NCBI GenBank assembly: GCA_964584495.1
Contig: CAZPAH010000017.1
Coordinates: 1-33,840, forward strand
Reading direction: 5' to 3'
Length of the DNA: 33,840 bases
Source: CAZPAH01 sp964584495
Lineage (GTDB): Bacteria > Krumholzibacteriota > Krumholzibacteriia > Krumholzibacteriales > Krumholzibacteriaceae
Shown: in pieces, positions 1 to 7,906 of the stretch
How the letters are laid out: every line of letters begins with the position of its first letter
Position numbering within the stretch: the stretch's first letter is position 1
Program-made: the position numbers and the translations under genes
Notes under the pieces: model-generated
The model's input: only the letters and a program-made list of their open reading frames with translations
What the model was told of the DNA's origin: nothing
Database searches by the model: none

Positions 1-1
1 A

Positions 2-739
2 GATTTCGGAAATCCGGCGTCGATCGGCCAGGAGATCGTCACCGAGAAGGCGACGCATCTCTCGTCTGGCCTGAGAAGGGTTCTGCCGGGCGATCTGCTC
101 GTCCAGGCGGGAGGATTTATCCGCCGCGAAAGGGATCTTCCGGTCGAGGCGGAGCCGGTCGTCTACCGTAGCGCAGGGAAGGGGAGGAGCGCCGGGCTCG
201 AGCTGGGTGCTCAGAAGGAGTTCGGCGGATGGAGGGCCGTCGGTAATTACGCCTGGACCAAGGCGGAGAGGATCGACGAGCCGAACACGTTGACCTTCAG
301 GCCCGCCGTGAGCGGGGACGAGACCGGCAACCTCGAGCCAGCCTACGACCGGCCCTACTGGTACCGTTCGCCCAACGAGTCGCGTCACTCGGTGACGCTG
401 GAAGCGCAAAGACAGGTCACGTCCCATCTCAATATCTCGTTTTCGTGGAGAATCAACTCGGGCCGCCCATACACTCCGGTCGGTGCGGTGTACGAGAGGA
501 CCGCGGGCGGGTACGTCGCATCCGAGGGCAGGAGGATGTCCCGGAACCTGCCGGCCTATTCCCGTTTGGATATTCACGCCGAGTGGAGATACGACAGCGC
601 CACGTTCTTCATTGAAGTGCTCAATGTCACCAACAGGGAGAATGTATTCAATCTCAGGTACAACGAGGACTACTCGGACCGTGCTTACTACAGGATGCTT
701 CCCGTTACTCCCGGCTTCGGGATCAGAGCGAACTTCTAG
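2..739 (+). CDS. TonB-dependent receptor, C-terminal beta-barrel part (5' truncated by window edge)
   Basis: The reading frame is open from base 2 to the TAG at 737-739, giving about 245 residues of the end of an outer-membrane protein. It shows alternating amphipathic strands typical of a TonB-dependent receptor barrel. Recognisable pieces are an NPASIGQE-type segment, YRSAGKGRSAGLELG (the usual 'N/S-x-G-x-A-x-G-x-E-L' barrel strand), NSGRPYTPVG and LDIHAEWR followed by FIEVLNVTNRENVF. The last residue is Phe, the C-terminal aromatic recognised by the BAM machinery. The plug domain and TonB box lie upstream of the window, so the substrate cannot be inferred. A methionine-initiated frame at 290 is internal and not a start. 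The family call is secure; the substrate is unknown. Confidence 0.85.
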   Translation, partial: DFGNPASIGQEIVTEKATHLSSGLRRVLPGDLLVQAGGFIRRERDLPVEAEPVVYRSAGKGRSAGLELGAQKEFGGWRAVGNYAWTKAERIDEPNTLTFRPAVSGDETGNLEPAYDRPYWYRSPNESRHSVTLEAQRQVTSHLNISFSWRINSGRPYTPVGAVYERTAGGYVASEGRRMSRNLPAYSRLDIHAEWRYDSATFFIEVLNVTNRENVFNLRYNEDYSDRAYYRMLPVTPGFGIRANF

Positions 740-819
740 GCCCGGCGGCGGCCGTATCGAGGAAAATCCTTGATTTTAAATAATACCTGTATTACTTTGA
801 TCCCGTTTTTTCCGGTCGT

Positions 820-870
820 CCGGACGGCGCCCGGCGGGCAGATTTTACGCACCCCGGACGGCGCCCGGCG
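820..870. repeat. 17-bp direct repeat in the spacer before rnfA
   Basis: The 17-mer CCGGACGGCGCCCGGCG occurs at 820-836 and again at 854-870, 34 bases apart. The second copy runs into a short perfect hairpin, CCGGCG-AG-CGCCGG, at 865-878. The 172-base spacer 740-911 otherwise holds an AT-rich patch (about 766-800) in which I see no convincing promoter pair. No T-run follows the hairpin, so it is not a classical intrinsic terminator. Confidence 0.6.
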
Positions 871-911
871 AGCGCCGGAAATCGATCGTCCGCTAGCCGT
901 GAAGGTGGGAT

Positions 912-1493
912 ATGCTGAAATTACTTCTAATCATTATCAGCGCCGTTCTCGTAAACAATTTCGTGCTTGGAAGATTCCTGGGAATATGCCCGTTCCTGGG
1001 CGTTTCCAAGAGGGTGTCTACGGCCCTGGGAATGAGCGGCGCGGTCCTTTTCGTTATGACGATGGCATCGGTCGTCACCTGGCTTGTCTACCATTACGTG
1101 CTCGTAAGGTTCAACCTGGAGTATCTCAAGACAGTCTCCTTCATCCTGGTGATCGCTAGCCTCGTCCAGCTCGTTGAGCTCGCCCTTCAGAAGCTCAGCC
1201 CGGCGCTGTACAAGGCGTTGGGGATATTCCTGCCGCTGATAACGACCAACTGCGCGGTCTTGGGTGTATCGGTTCTGAATATTCAGAAGGAGTACAGCCT
1301 GCTCGAGACGACGATCTTCGGTTTCGGCGCGGCTATCGGTTTCGGTCTCGCGATGGTCCTCTTCTCCGGACTGAGGGAACGGATGGAGCTCTGCGACACC
1401 CCGGTGGCTTTCCGGGGCACGGCGATAGGACTCGTGACCGCGGGTCTCCTGTCCCTGGCGTTCATGGGTTTCACGGGGCTCGTCAAGCTGTGA
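912..1493 (+). CDS. rnfA: RnfA/RsxA, integral membrane subunit of the Rnf complex
   Basis: This 193-residue, almost wholly hydrophobic protein has the RnfA hallmarks: an N-terminal VLVNNFVLGRFLGICPFLGV segment and a central LPLITTNCAVLGV segment. Each carries a Cys in a half-membrane helix, and in this family the pair is thought to hold a membrane-embedded Fe-S cluster together with RnfE. About six transmembrane segments are visible, and the length matches the family. GAAGGTGGG lies just before the ATG. It heads an A-B-C-D-G-E gene order, the order of the E. coli rsx operon rather than the clostridial C-D-G-E-A-B order. The complex moves electrons between ferredoxin and NAD coupled to Na+ or H+ transport. 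Confidence 0.95.
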   Translation: MLKLLLIIISAVLVNNFVLGRFLGICPFLGVSKRVSTALGMSGAVLFVMTMASVVTWLVYHYVLVRFNLEYLKTVSFILVIASLVQLVELALQKLSPALYKALGIFLPLITTNCAVLGVSVLNIQKEYSLLETTIFGFGAAIGFGLAMVLFSGLRERMELCDTPVAFRGTAIGLVTAGLLSLAFMGFTGLVKL

Positions 1494-1569
1494 AGGGTGG
1501 GATCGGAACCTTGAGCGCCGGCGTTCCCCTGGATCCAGAGGGCTCGTCTCAACGGAGGATGGAAATATT

Positions 1570-2412
1570 ATGGTGACTGCGGTAATAGCCCTTGCGGCAC
1601 TCGGACTTCTGGCTAGCTTCGGCCTGGCGATGGCGGCCAGACTATTCGCCGTGGAAGTCGACCCCAGGGTCGAGCAGGTCGAGGAAGCCCTGCCGGGCGC
1701 AAACTGCGGCGCCTGCGGCTATCCGGGCTGCTCCGAGCTGGCCAAGCATATCGTCGACGGAACGGTCGATATCTCGGCATGCCCGGTCGGTGGAGAGGCG
1801 ACGGCCAGAGCGATCGCGAAAATAATGGGATTGGAGTTCGCAGGCGGAGGCGGCAGGATGGTCGCCATGGTATTTTGCAGGGGGGACGACCAGGTCGCTT
1901 CCAAACGGTTTTTCTATAACGGTATACACGACTGCGCCTCGGCGGCGCTCGTCTTCGGTGGAGACAAGATGTGCACCTACGGCTGTCTCGGGCTCGGGAC
2001 CTGCGCCGGCATATGCCCATTCGACGCGATCGAGATGCTCCAGAGCGGTCTGGCCGAGGTCGATCCCGAAAAATGCACCGGGTGCGGCAAGTGCGTCGCG
2101 TCCTGTCCCAAGGGGATTATCAGGATGATTCCCGCATCGGCCGGTGTTCATATCCTCTGTTCGTCCCACGATAAAGGAGCGGCGGCGAGGAAGGCGTGCA
2201 AGGTCGCCTGTATCGCATGCCAGAAATGCGTGAAGGCGGCACCCGAGGGAGCGATCGTCATGGATAACTTTCTCGCGGTGCGTAACTACGATATGGATAT
2301 CGACGAATCGGTCGCATCGGAATGTCCGATGAATACGATAGTGGTGAGGAAGCCGGCGGTCGGCGATGCGGATGACGATCGGCTCGACCGGGCGGCGGGG
2401 GGTGAAGCCTGA
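1570..2412 (+). CDS. rnfB: RnfB, multi-cluster iron-sulfur subunit of the Rnf complex
   Basis: This 280-residue protein starts with a membrane anchor (about 2-24). The 4Fe-4S module of the Fer4_21 type follows, with C46, C49, C54 and C71 in CGACGYPGC...CPVGG. A ferredoxin pair comes next: C135/C139/C145/C149 and C169/C172/C175/C179. The last ferredoxin-like region keeps C210, C214, C217, C220 and C252. The usual Cys at position 224 is Ala, and the CxxCxxC of the final motif is gone, so one cluster of that pair looks lost. RnfB passes electrons from ferredoxin into the complex. The RBS is GGAGGA 11 bases before the ATG. The stop overlaps the rnfC start (TGATG), consistent with translational coupling. 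Confidence 0.95.
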   Translation: MVTAVIALAALGLLASFGLAMAARLFAVEVDPRVEQVEEALPGANCGACGYPGCSELAKHIVDGTVDISACPVGGEATARAIAKIMGLEFAGGGGRMVAMVFCRGDDQVASKRFFYNGIHDCASAALVFGGDKMCTYGCLGLGTCAGICPFDAIEMLQSGLAEVDPEKCTGCGKCVASCPKGIIRMIPASAGVHILCSSHDKGAAARKACKVACIACQKCVKAAPEGAIVMDNFLAVRNYDMDIDESVASECPMNTIVVRKPAVGDADDDRLDRAAGGEA

Positions 2413-3750
2413 TGAGCGTCGGCAAGTTCTTCGGCGGGATACATCCTCCCTACAACAAGGATATGGCGAGCGGAAAGAAGATCGAGGTGATGCCGGTTCC
2501 CGCAAGGCTGGTAGTATATTTTTCGCAGAACCTCGGGGCTCCTTCCAAGCCTGTCGTCAAGAAGGGGGACGAGGTCAAGAAGGGTCAGGTGATCGCCGAG
2601 TCGGGCGGCTACGTTTCGACGCCCGTGCACGCTCCGACCTCGGGAACGATCAAATCGATCGATATCCACCCTTCTCCGGTCGGAGTCGATGTTCCTGCCG
2701 CCGTGATAGAGGCGGACGGCAGGGACGAATGGGCGGAGGGGTACAATGTCGAGCGAGGCAGCGCCGGGCTCGACCGGGAAAAGATCAAGGAGCTGATTCA
2801 CGAGGCCGGGATCGTCGGGATGGGTGGAGCAACTTTTCCGACCCACGTGAAGCTTTCCCCGCCCCCGGACAAGAAGATGGATCTTCTGATATTGAACGGC
2901 GCCGAATGCGAGCCGTACCTGACGGCCGACCATCGTTTGATGCTCGCCGAGCCGGGAGGGATACTGGACGGGGCATCGCTCTTCGCCGGCGTGATCGGAG
3001 TGGAAAAGATCGTCATCGCGATAGAGAAGAATAAACCGGACGCCATAGTAGCGATGGAACGGAACACGAAAGGCAGAAAAGGTTTCAGCGTCGAGGCGAT
3101 GGATGTTGTCTATCCGCAGGGCGCCGAGAAACAGCTGATATACGCGGTTACGAAACGGAAGGTGCCGGCGGGCGGGTTGCCGATGGACGTGGGAGTTCTC
3201 GTGCAGAACGTAGGGACTGCGTTCGCTTCCTACGAGGCGGTCAGGTTCAACCGGCCCCTCATTCAACGCGTGGTGACGGTGACGGGGAGAGGCGTGAAGG
3301 AGCCGAAGAACCTGCTGGTGCGCGTGGGCACCACCTTCGAGGATATGATCGCCTTTTGCGGAGGGCTTTCCAGCGATACGGCGAAACTGATAAACGGCGG
3401 TCCTATGATGGGGGTCGCCCAGTACTCCTGTGAGGCGGCGGTGACGAAGGGGACNNNNNNNNNNGACGAGCGGCATCGTTCTGCTCACGAATGACGAGGT
3501 CGCTCAGTTCGTGAGCGACGCCTGCATCAGGTGCGGGAGATGCCTCGAGGTTTGCCCGATGAGGCTAAATCCCTCGACGCTCAGCATATACGTCGAGAGG
3601 ATGAGGTTCGAGGACGCGCAAAGGCACAACGTGATGGATTGCATAGAATGCGGTTGCTGCGCCTACGTATGTCCGTCGAGAAGGCCGATGGTTCATCATT
3701 TCAGAAGGGCCAAGGCGGAAATAAGGAAGATGAAGAAGAAGGCGGGCTGA
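2412..3750 (+). CDS. rnfC: RnfC, NADH/FMN and Fe-S subunit, intact apart from an artificial N run
   Basis: The frame runs from the ATG at 2412 into the N run at 3455-3464 and continues in another frame to the TGA at 3748-3750. Collapsing the Ns together with one copy of the GAC present on both sides restores a continuous reading, VTKG-TSGIV. That gives about 441 residues, a normal RnfC core length. Visible features are the N-terminal biotinyl-lipoyl-like barrel (VKKGDEVKKGQVIAE), the 51-kDa-type NAD/FMN motif GMGGATFPTHVKL, and two 4Fe-4S motifs, CIRCGRCLEVCP and CIECGCCAYVCP. RnfC is the NAD-reactive cytoplasmic subunit. It has no C-terminal extension of the E. coli type. Confidence 0.93.
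3455..3464. other. Assembly gap (10 N) inside rnfC
   Basis: There are ten N bases. The left flank ends ...GGGGAC and the right flank begins GACGAGC. Merging the shared GAC and deleting the Ns restores the RnfC frame, so the gap is a placeholder between two contig ends that overlap by about three bases. No sequence seems to be missing. Confidence 0.85.
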
Positions 3751-3777
3751 CGCTTCAGCCCGATTCCGGAGGTTCAG

Positions 3778-4842
3778 TTGGAAGAGAATATAGAAGGCGG
3801 AAAGCCGGAGGAAAAACCGGCCGTACCTGTCAAGAAGCCCGACGTCGGTCCGAGGTTCATTGTCAGCTCATCGCCTCATCTTCACGATGGGAGAACGGTC
3901 TCATCCATTATGAGGCTCGTGCTCTGGGCCCTTCTGCCGGCGACCCTCTTCTCTATCTATATATTCGGCCTTGCCGCCTTGAAGGTGGTCGTTATTTCGG
4001 TCGCATCCGCGGCGGTCTTCGAGATGCTCTCTCAGAGGATCATGAAGAGAGACATAAGGGTGGCCGACGGAAGCGCCGCTGTGACGGGGCTGCTGCTGGC
4101 GCTCAACCTGCCGTCTACCAGCCCCTGGTGGATGATCGTCATCGGCAACTTTTTCGCCATAGTGATAGCGAAGCAGCTCTATGGAGGGCTAGGTTACAAT
4201 CCCTTCAACCCGGCACTGGTCGGCCGCGTCGTCCTCTTGATATCTTTCCCCGTGCAGATGACGGCAAGGTGGGTTTCCCCGTCGAAATGGGGGCTTGACG
4301 CCGTGACGACGGCGACGCCTCTGGCAAGAGCGAAGGAGAGCCTGACCACGCTCGGACATATAGATGTTCCCTTCGGCCGGCAGGAGATCCTCGACCTTCT
4401 GATCGGAAACCGCGCCGGGTGTCTCGGCGAGGTTTCGGTAGTGCTGCTCTTGGCGGGAGGAATTTTCCTCATATGGAAAAAGGTCATTTCCTGGCACATT
4501 CCCGTATCGTTCATCGCGACGGTATGGGCCATGACGGGGGTCTTTTTCCTGGTAGATCCGACCCATTACGCCAATCCATCCTTCCATGTGATAAGCGGAG
4601 GATTGTTCCTGGGCGCGATATTCATGGCGACGGATTATGTGACGAGCCCGATAACCGGGAAAGGGATGCTTATCTTCGGTGCCGGGTGCGGGGTTATCAC
4701 GGTCGTCATCAGGCTTTTCGGCGCGTATCCGGAGGGAGTGAGCTTCGCCATTCTTCTCATGAACGCGGCGACTCCGTTGATAGACAGATTCACTAAGCCG
4801 GCAGTGTTCGGAGCGGTAGATTCGAATAAGGCCGCGGCGTAG
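3778..4842 (+). CDS. rnfD: RnfD, membrane subunit with covalently bound FMN
   Basis: This 354-residue protein has a soluble N-terminal tail (about 1-40) followed by roughly nine to ten transmembrane helices. The flavinylation motif is DAVTTATPLA (residues 174-183); by family knowledge the Thr before Pro (T180) carries FMN through a phosphoester bond. YNPFNPALVGR and the late GAIFMATDYVTSP segment are also typical. The start is TTG at 3778, supported by GGAGG six bases upstream and by the absence of a better start near SPHLHDGRT. RnfD relays electrons within the membrane and is part of the ion pathway. ApbE, encoded at 6229-7320, is the expected FMN-attaching enzyme. Confidence 0.94.
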   Translation: MEENIEGGKPEEKPAVPVKKPDVGPRFIVSSSPHLHDGRTVSSIMRLVLWALLPATLFSIYIFGLAALKVVVISVASAAVFEMLSQRIMKRDIRVADGSAAVTGLLLALNLPSTSPWWMIVIGNFFAIVIAKQLYGGLGYNPFNPALVGRVVLLISFPVQMTARWVSPSKWGLDAVTTATPLARAKESLTTLGHIDVPFGRQEILDLLIGNRAGCLGEVSVVLLLAGGIFLIWKKVISWHIPVSFIATVWAMTGVFFLVDPTHYANPSFHVISGGLFLGAIFMATDYVTSPITGKGMLIFGAGCGVITVVIRLFGAYPEGVSFAILLMNAATPLIDRFTKPAVFGAVDSNKAAA

Positions 4843-4880
4843 ACCGCGAGCGGGAAAGGGAGTTCGGAGGTGCTCGATCG

Positions 4881-5531
4881 ATGAAAGAGATATTTCGGCT
4901 CTGCCTGGTGCTGACCCTTCTCACGGCGATATCGGCGGGCGTCCTCGCTTACGTGAGCAAAAAGACCGCTGGACCGATAGCGAAGGCCCTTCTCGAGGAG
5001 AGGATGAGCGCCGTTAGAAACGTTCTTCCCCCCTTCGACAACAATCCGGACAAGGACAAGTTCGTTGCGAAGAAGAGCGATGGGACCGATGTCGTCGTCT
5101 ACGAGGGCATGAAGGACGGAAAGGTCGTCGGCGTGGCATTCGCGGTCGTATCGCACAACGGTTACTCGGGGGACATAGAGTTCATGCTGGGAGTCAATAT
5201 GGATGGGATCATCCAGGGAATAGTGATACTGAAGCAGCTCGAGACTCCCGGCCTGGGGGCCAAGATACAGAATTCCGATTTCAGGGATCAGTACAAGGGA
5301 AAGAGCCTCGAGAATCCGCAGAACTGGGCCGTCACGAAAGACGGCGGAACGTTCGTGCCGATAACCGGGGCGACTATCTCATCAAGGGCGATTACCGCGG
5401 CCACTGTGGAGGGGCTGCGTTTCTTCGAGACGATCAAGGGGGAGATCGCGGTGAATAATGGGGGAGCGCTTACTCCCGGCTCGGAGAAGAAAGCCGGAGA
5501 TACCGCAGGAGAGGAGGGGGTGGATCGATGA
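4881..5531 (+). CDS. rnfG: RnfG, periplasm-facing flavoprotein subunit
   Basis: This 216-residue protein has one N-terminal membrane anchor (about 5-24) and an FMN-binding domain. The motifs ETPGLGAKI (121-129) and TGATISS (162-168) are present; T165 is the expected covalent FMN site. It ends in a short low-complexity tail rich in Gly, Glu and Ala. The RBS GGAGG lies ten bases before the ATG. The stop overlaps the rnfE start by four bases (ATGA). RnfG accepts electrons from the membrane part of the complex on the outer face of the inner membrane. Confidence 0.94.
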   Translation: MKEIFRLCLVLTLLTAISAGVLAYVSKKTAGPIAKALLEERMSAVRNVLPPFDNNPDKDKFVAKKSDGTDVVVYEGMKDGKVVGVAFAVVSHNGYSGDIEFMLGVNMDGIIQGIVILKQLETPGLGAKIQNSDFRDQYKGKSLENPQNWAVTKDGGTFVPITGATISSRAITAATVEGLRFFETIKGEIAVNNGGALTPGSEKKAGDTAGEEGVDR

Positions 5532-6232
5532 GGGCCTGGAAGGAATTCATAAAGGGTTTCTGGAGCGAGAATCCGATATTCAGGCTAGTGCTCGGTCTCT
5601 GCCCGACGCTCGCCGTCACCACGACCGCCGAGAACGGCATAGGTATGGGCCTGGCATCGACCTTCGTGCTGGTATGCTCCAACGCCATGATATCGTTGAT
5701 GCGCAATTTGATACCCAAGAAGGTCAGGATCCCCGCCTTCATCGTGACGATCGCTACATTCGTCACGATCGTGGACCTCGTGATGAACGGGTACTTTCAC
5801 GCCCTTCATAAAAGCCTGGGTCTGTTCATACCGCTTATCGTGGTGAACTGCATCATCCTGGGGCGGGCCGAGGCCTTCGCCTCGAAGAACTCCGTCGGAT
5901 ATGCGATCATCGACGGACTCGGGATGGGATTGGGATTCACGATGTCCCTAGTTATAATCGGGTCGATAAGGGAACTTCTCGGAAACGGGACGATTTTCAA
6001 TATCACGATCTTCGGTGACGGATACATGCCACTGCTGCTCGTGGTCCTGCCGCCGGGCGCCTTCATCGTTTTGGGCGTGTTGCTGGGGCTCATGAACAAG
6101 GTCGAGATCTCGCTGGCCGAGAAGCAGGGGAGGACGCCGATCATCCGCAGGGAGCACGACTGCGCCACGTGCGTCATGCACAAGAAGTGGTTCGATTTCG
6201 GATCGGAAAAAGATTCGAAAGGACCTTCTTAA
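5528..6232 (+). CDS. rnfE: RnfE, integral membrane subunit of the Rnf complex
   Basis: This 234-residue membrane protein has the RnfE signatures NPIFRLVLGLCPTLAVT and FIPLIVVNCIILGRAEAFA. It is the paralogue of RnfA, in inverted topology, and each carries a membrane-embedded Cys. About six helices are visible. It has a hydrophilic C-terminal tail of about 35 residues with a C212-x2-C215-x2-H218 group that many short RnfE proteins lack. Its TAA overlaps the apbE stop on the other strand by three bases, so the operon ends without room for a terminator. Confidence 0.94.
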   Translation: MRAWKEFIKGFWSENPIFRLVLGLCPTLAVTTTAENGIGMGLASTFVLVCSNAMISLMRNLIPKKVRIPAFIVTIATFVTIVDLVMNGYFHALHKSLGLFIPLIVVNCIILGRAEAFASKNSVGYAIIDGLGMGLGFTMSLVIIGSIRELLGNGTIFNITIFGDGYMPLLLVVLPPGAFIVLGVLLGLMNKVEISLAEKQGRTPIIRREHDCATCVMHKKWFDFGSEKDSKGPS

Positions 6233-7320
6233 TTTCCGCCTTGAACTACAGGATATATATCCAGAGAAGCGCCGAAATCTCCGGCGGATTCGTACAGTGC
6301 TCCATCCACGGAGGGAAGAGCGAATAGGGCCTTCACCCCGGGAAGGGATGCGATGGCTTTACTGCCGTCCTCGACTCCCAGGACGAAAAGGCCCGTCGAC
6401 AGGGCGTCCGATTCTACCGCTGTAGGAGCCACTACCGTCACGCTCAGCACCGAGTCGACGGTCAATCCCGTTCTAGGATCGACGATGTGTCCGTACCTTC
6501 TGCCGCCCATCAGGACGAAGTTCTCGTAGTTGCCCGATGTGGCAACGGCTTCGTTTTTAAGCGCTATCGACCCGATCGTGCCTTTTCCGCCGTACGGGTC
6601 CCTTACTCCCACCGTCCAGCTTTTCCTGCCAGGAGGAGAGCCGATGGCGTAGATATTACCTCCGAGGTTGACCAGGGCCCGTTTCACCCCGAGTCCCTTA
6701 AGGATGGAAACGCACCTGTCCACGCCGTACCCCTTCGCTATCCCCGCGACATCGAGCCTCATCCCTTCCGGAAGAGTCACGGTCGAAGAATCCGCGTCGA
6801 GGATCACCTTGCGATAACCCACCCGGGAGAGCGTCTCGTCGATGGTATCCCTTGAAGGAAGAACGGGCTCGCCTCCCTGGAACCCCCACATCTTCACGAG
6901 GGGACCGGCGGTTATGTCGAATGCCCCGCCGGTAATCTCCGAGAAATGAAACGAGCTCTCTATTAGTGAGAAAAGCTCCCTACCTATCCGGTAAGGCTTT
7001 TCCGAAGATTCGGCGTTGAGAAGCGATATCTCGCTGTCCACCCGCCATGTGCTCATGACAGACTCTATCCTGTGGAGCTCGTGAAGCGCCTCGCCGGCCG
7101 CTTCCATGGCCTTGCCCCTGTCGATTCCGTATATGGTGATCTCGGCCTTCGTTCCCATCACGTAGGTTTCCTTCGCGAACGGCCCCGGCACCTTCGCGCA
7201 GGAAAGGAAAGAAATAAGCAGCAAGGCGGGGAGAAGAAATGAGACCGAGAGAAGGATAACCGCCTTCACAGGAAGACGGGATTGGAAGAGTTTTGCCGGT
7301 GTATATTCTCTTTTTATCAT
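6229..7320 (-). CDS. apbE: ApbE, FAD:protein FMN transferase (lipoprotein)
   Basis: This 363-residue protein has a hydrophobic signal and a lipobox ending LSC (C41), so it should be lipid-anchored facing the periplasm. ApbE motifs are in order: YVMGTKAEITIYG, MSTWRVDSEISLLN, GGAFDITAGPLVKMWGF, DVAGIAKGYGVD, NLGGNIYAIG, SGNYENF and HIVDPRTG. The enzyme uses FAD to attach FMN to Thr in (S/T)xAT motifs, here those of RnfD and RnfG. It is encoded head-on to the rnf operon and ends inside rnfE. AGGAAAGG precedes the ATG. Being on the opposite strand, it must be expressed separately from its presumed substrates. Confidence 0.94.
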   Translation of the reverse strand: MIKREYTPAKLFQSRLPVKAVILLSVSFLLPALLLISFLSCAKVPGPFAKETYVMGTKAEITIYGIDRGKAMEAAGEALHELHRIESVMSTWRVDSEISLLNAESSEKPYRIGRELFSLIESSFHFSEITGGAFDITAGPLVKMWGFQGGEPVLPSRDTIDETLSRVGYRKVILDADSSTVTLPEGMRLDVAGIAKGYGVDRCVSILKGLGVKRALVNLGGNIYAIGSPPGRKSWTVGVRDPYGGKGTIGSIALKNEAVATSGNYENFVLMGGRRYGHIVDPRTGLTVDSVLSVTVVAPTAVESDALSTGLFVLGVEDGSKAIASLPGVKALFALPSVDGALYESAGDFGASLDIYPVVQGGN

Positions 7321-7374
7321 CGCATATCCTTTCCTGGACGAGTCTCGGTGGTGGATGGCCGCGCCTCATGCAAT

Positions 7375-7851
7375 TCAGAGTCCCATCTTTTCGGCGAACG
7401 CTGCGACTGCTTCCCCGTTGAATCTCGATACGCTCTCCTCGATACCGGCGACCTTCTTCACGATCTTTCTCTGAAAGAAGTTCATCTTGTCGAAATCGAA
7501 TTCCCCTCCGAAAAAACCGGATGCGGAAGCGTGATTTCGGAGCTCTTCGGGAAACGCCTCCTCGAACTGCCTCTTTGCCGACTCGCCTTGCTCCATGCAG
7601 CATATGAAGAGACCGAGTTTTTTTTGCAGAAGCCGATCCATGTTCTTTTTACAGAATTTTCGCACCTTCCCCTGGATTCTTCCAGCGTGGATCGAGCCCC
7701 CGACGATTATAGCGTCGAAATCGCCGAGGTGGGGGACCCTGTCCTTCTTAAGGTTGACCTGGATGGTTTCGCCCGGCAGTTTCCCGCCGAGCAGCCCGGC
7801 CGCCCTCTCAGTGCATCCATGACTCGACATGTATACGATAAGCGTTTTCAT
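7375..7851 (-). CDS. Flavodoxin-domain protein (HemG-like)
   Basis: From the ATG at 7851 the protein is about 158 residues and begins MKTLIVYMSSHGCTE, a flavodoxin first strand plus the phosphate loop for FMN. DAIIVGGSIHAG and LGLFICCMEQGE are the next flavin-contact segments. The end, GGEFDFDKMNFFQRKIVKKVAG, resembles the flavodoxin-like/HemG family (menaquinone-dependent protoporphyrinogen oxidase). HemG activity is not implied, as no haem genes are nearby. A GTG at 7896 has a good AGGAAGG five bases upstream and lies ten bases after the pgi stop. It would add 15 residues with no match to the fold, so the start is uncertain. The gene is probably co-transcribed with pgi. Confidence 0.82.
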   Translation of the reverse strand: MKTLIVYMSSHGCTERAAGLLGGKLPGETIQVNLKKDRVPHLGDFDAIIVGGSIHAGRIQGKVRKFCKKNMDRLLQKKLGLFICCMEQGESAKRQFEEAFPEELRNHASASGFFGGEFDFDKMNFFQRKIVKKVAGIEESVSRFNGEAVAAFAEKMGL

Positions 7852-7906
7852 CTTTCCGGCCGGTCCGCCTTTCGACAAAAAATCCGCCGCCTGCACGCAG
7901 GCCTTC

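Noticed and set aside
770..1159. A 129-codon frame across the rnfA start
   Set aside because: It overlaps rnfA in another frame, has no Shine-Dalgarno signal and gives a low-complexity basic protein.
1642..3488. Long minus-strand open frames (287 and 400 codons) opposite rnfB and rnfC
   Set aside because: They are Arg/His/Pro-rich antisense shadows of GC-rich coding sequence, lie wholly over strongly recognised Rnf genes and show no family motif.
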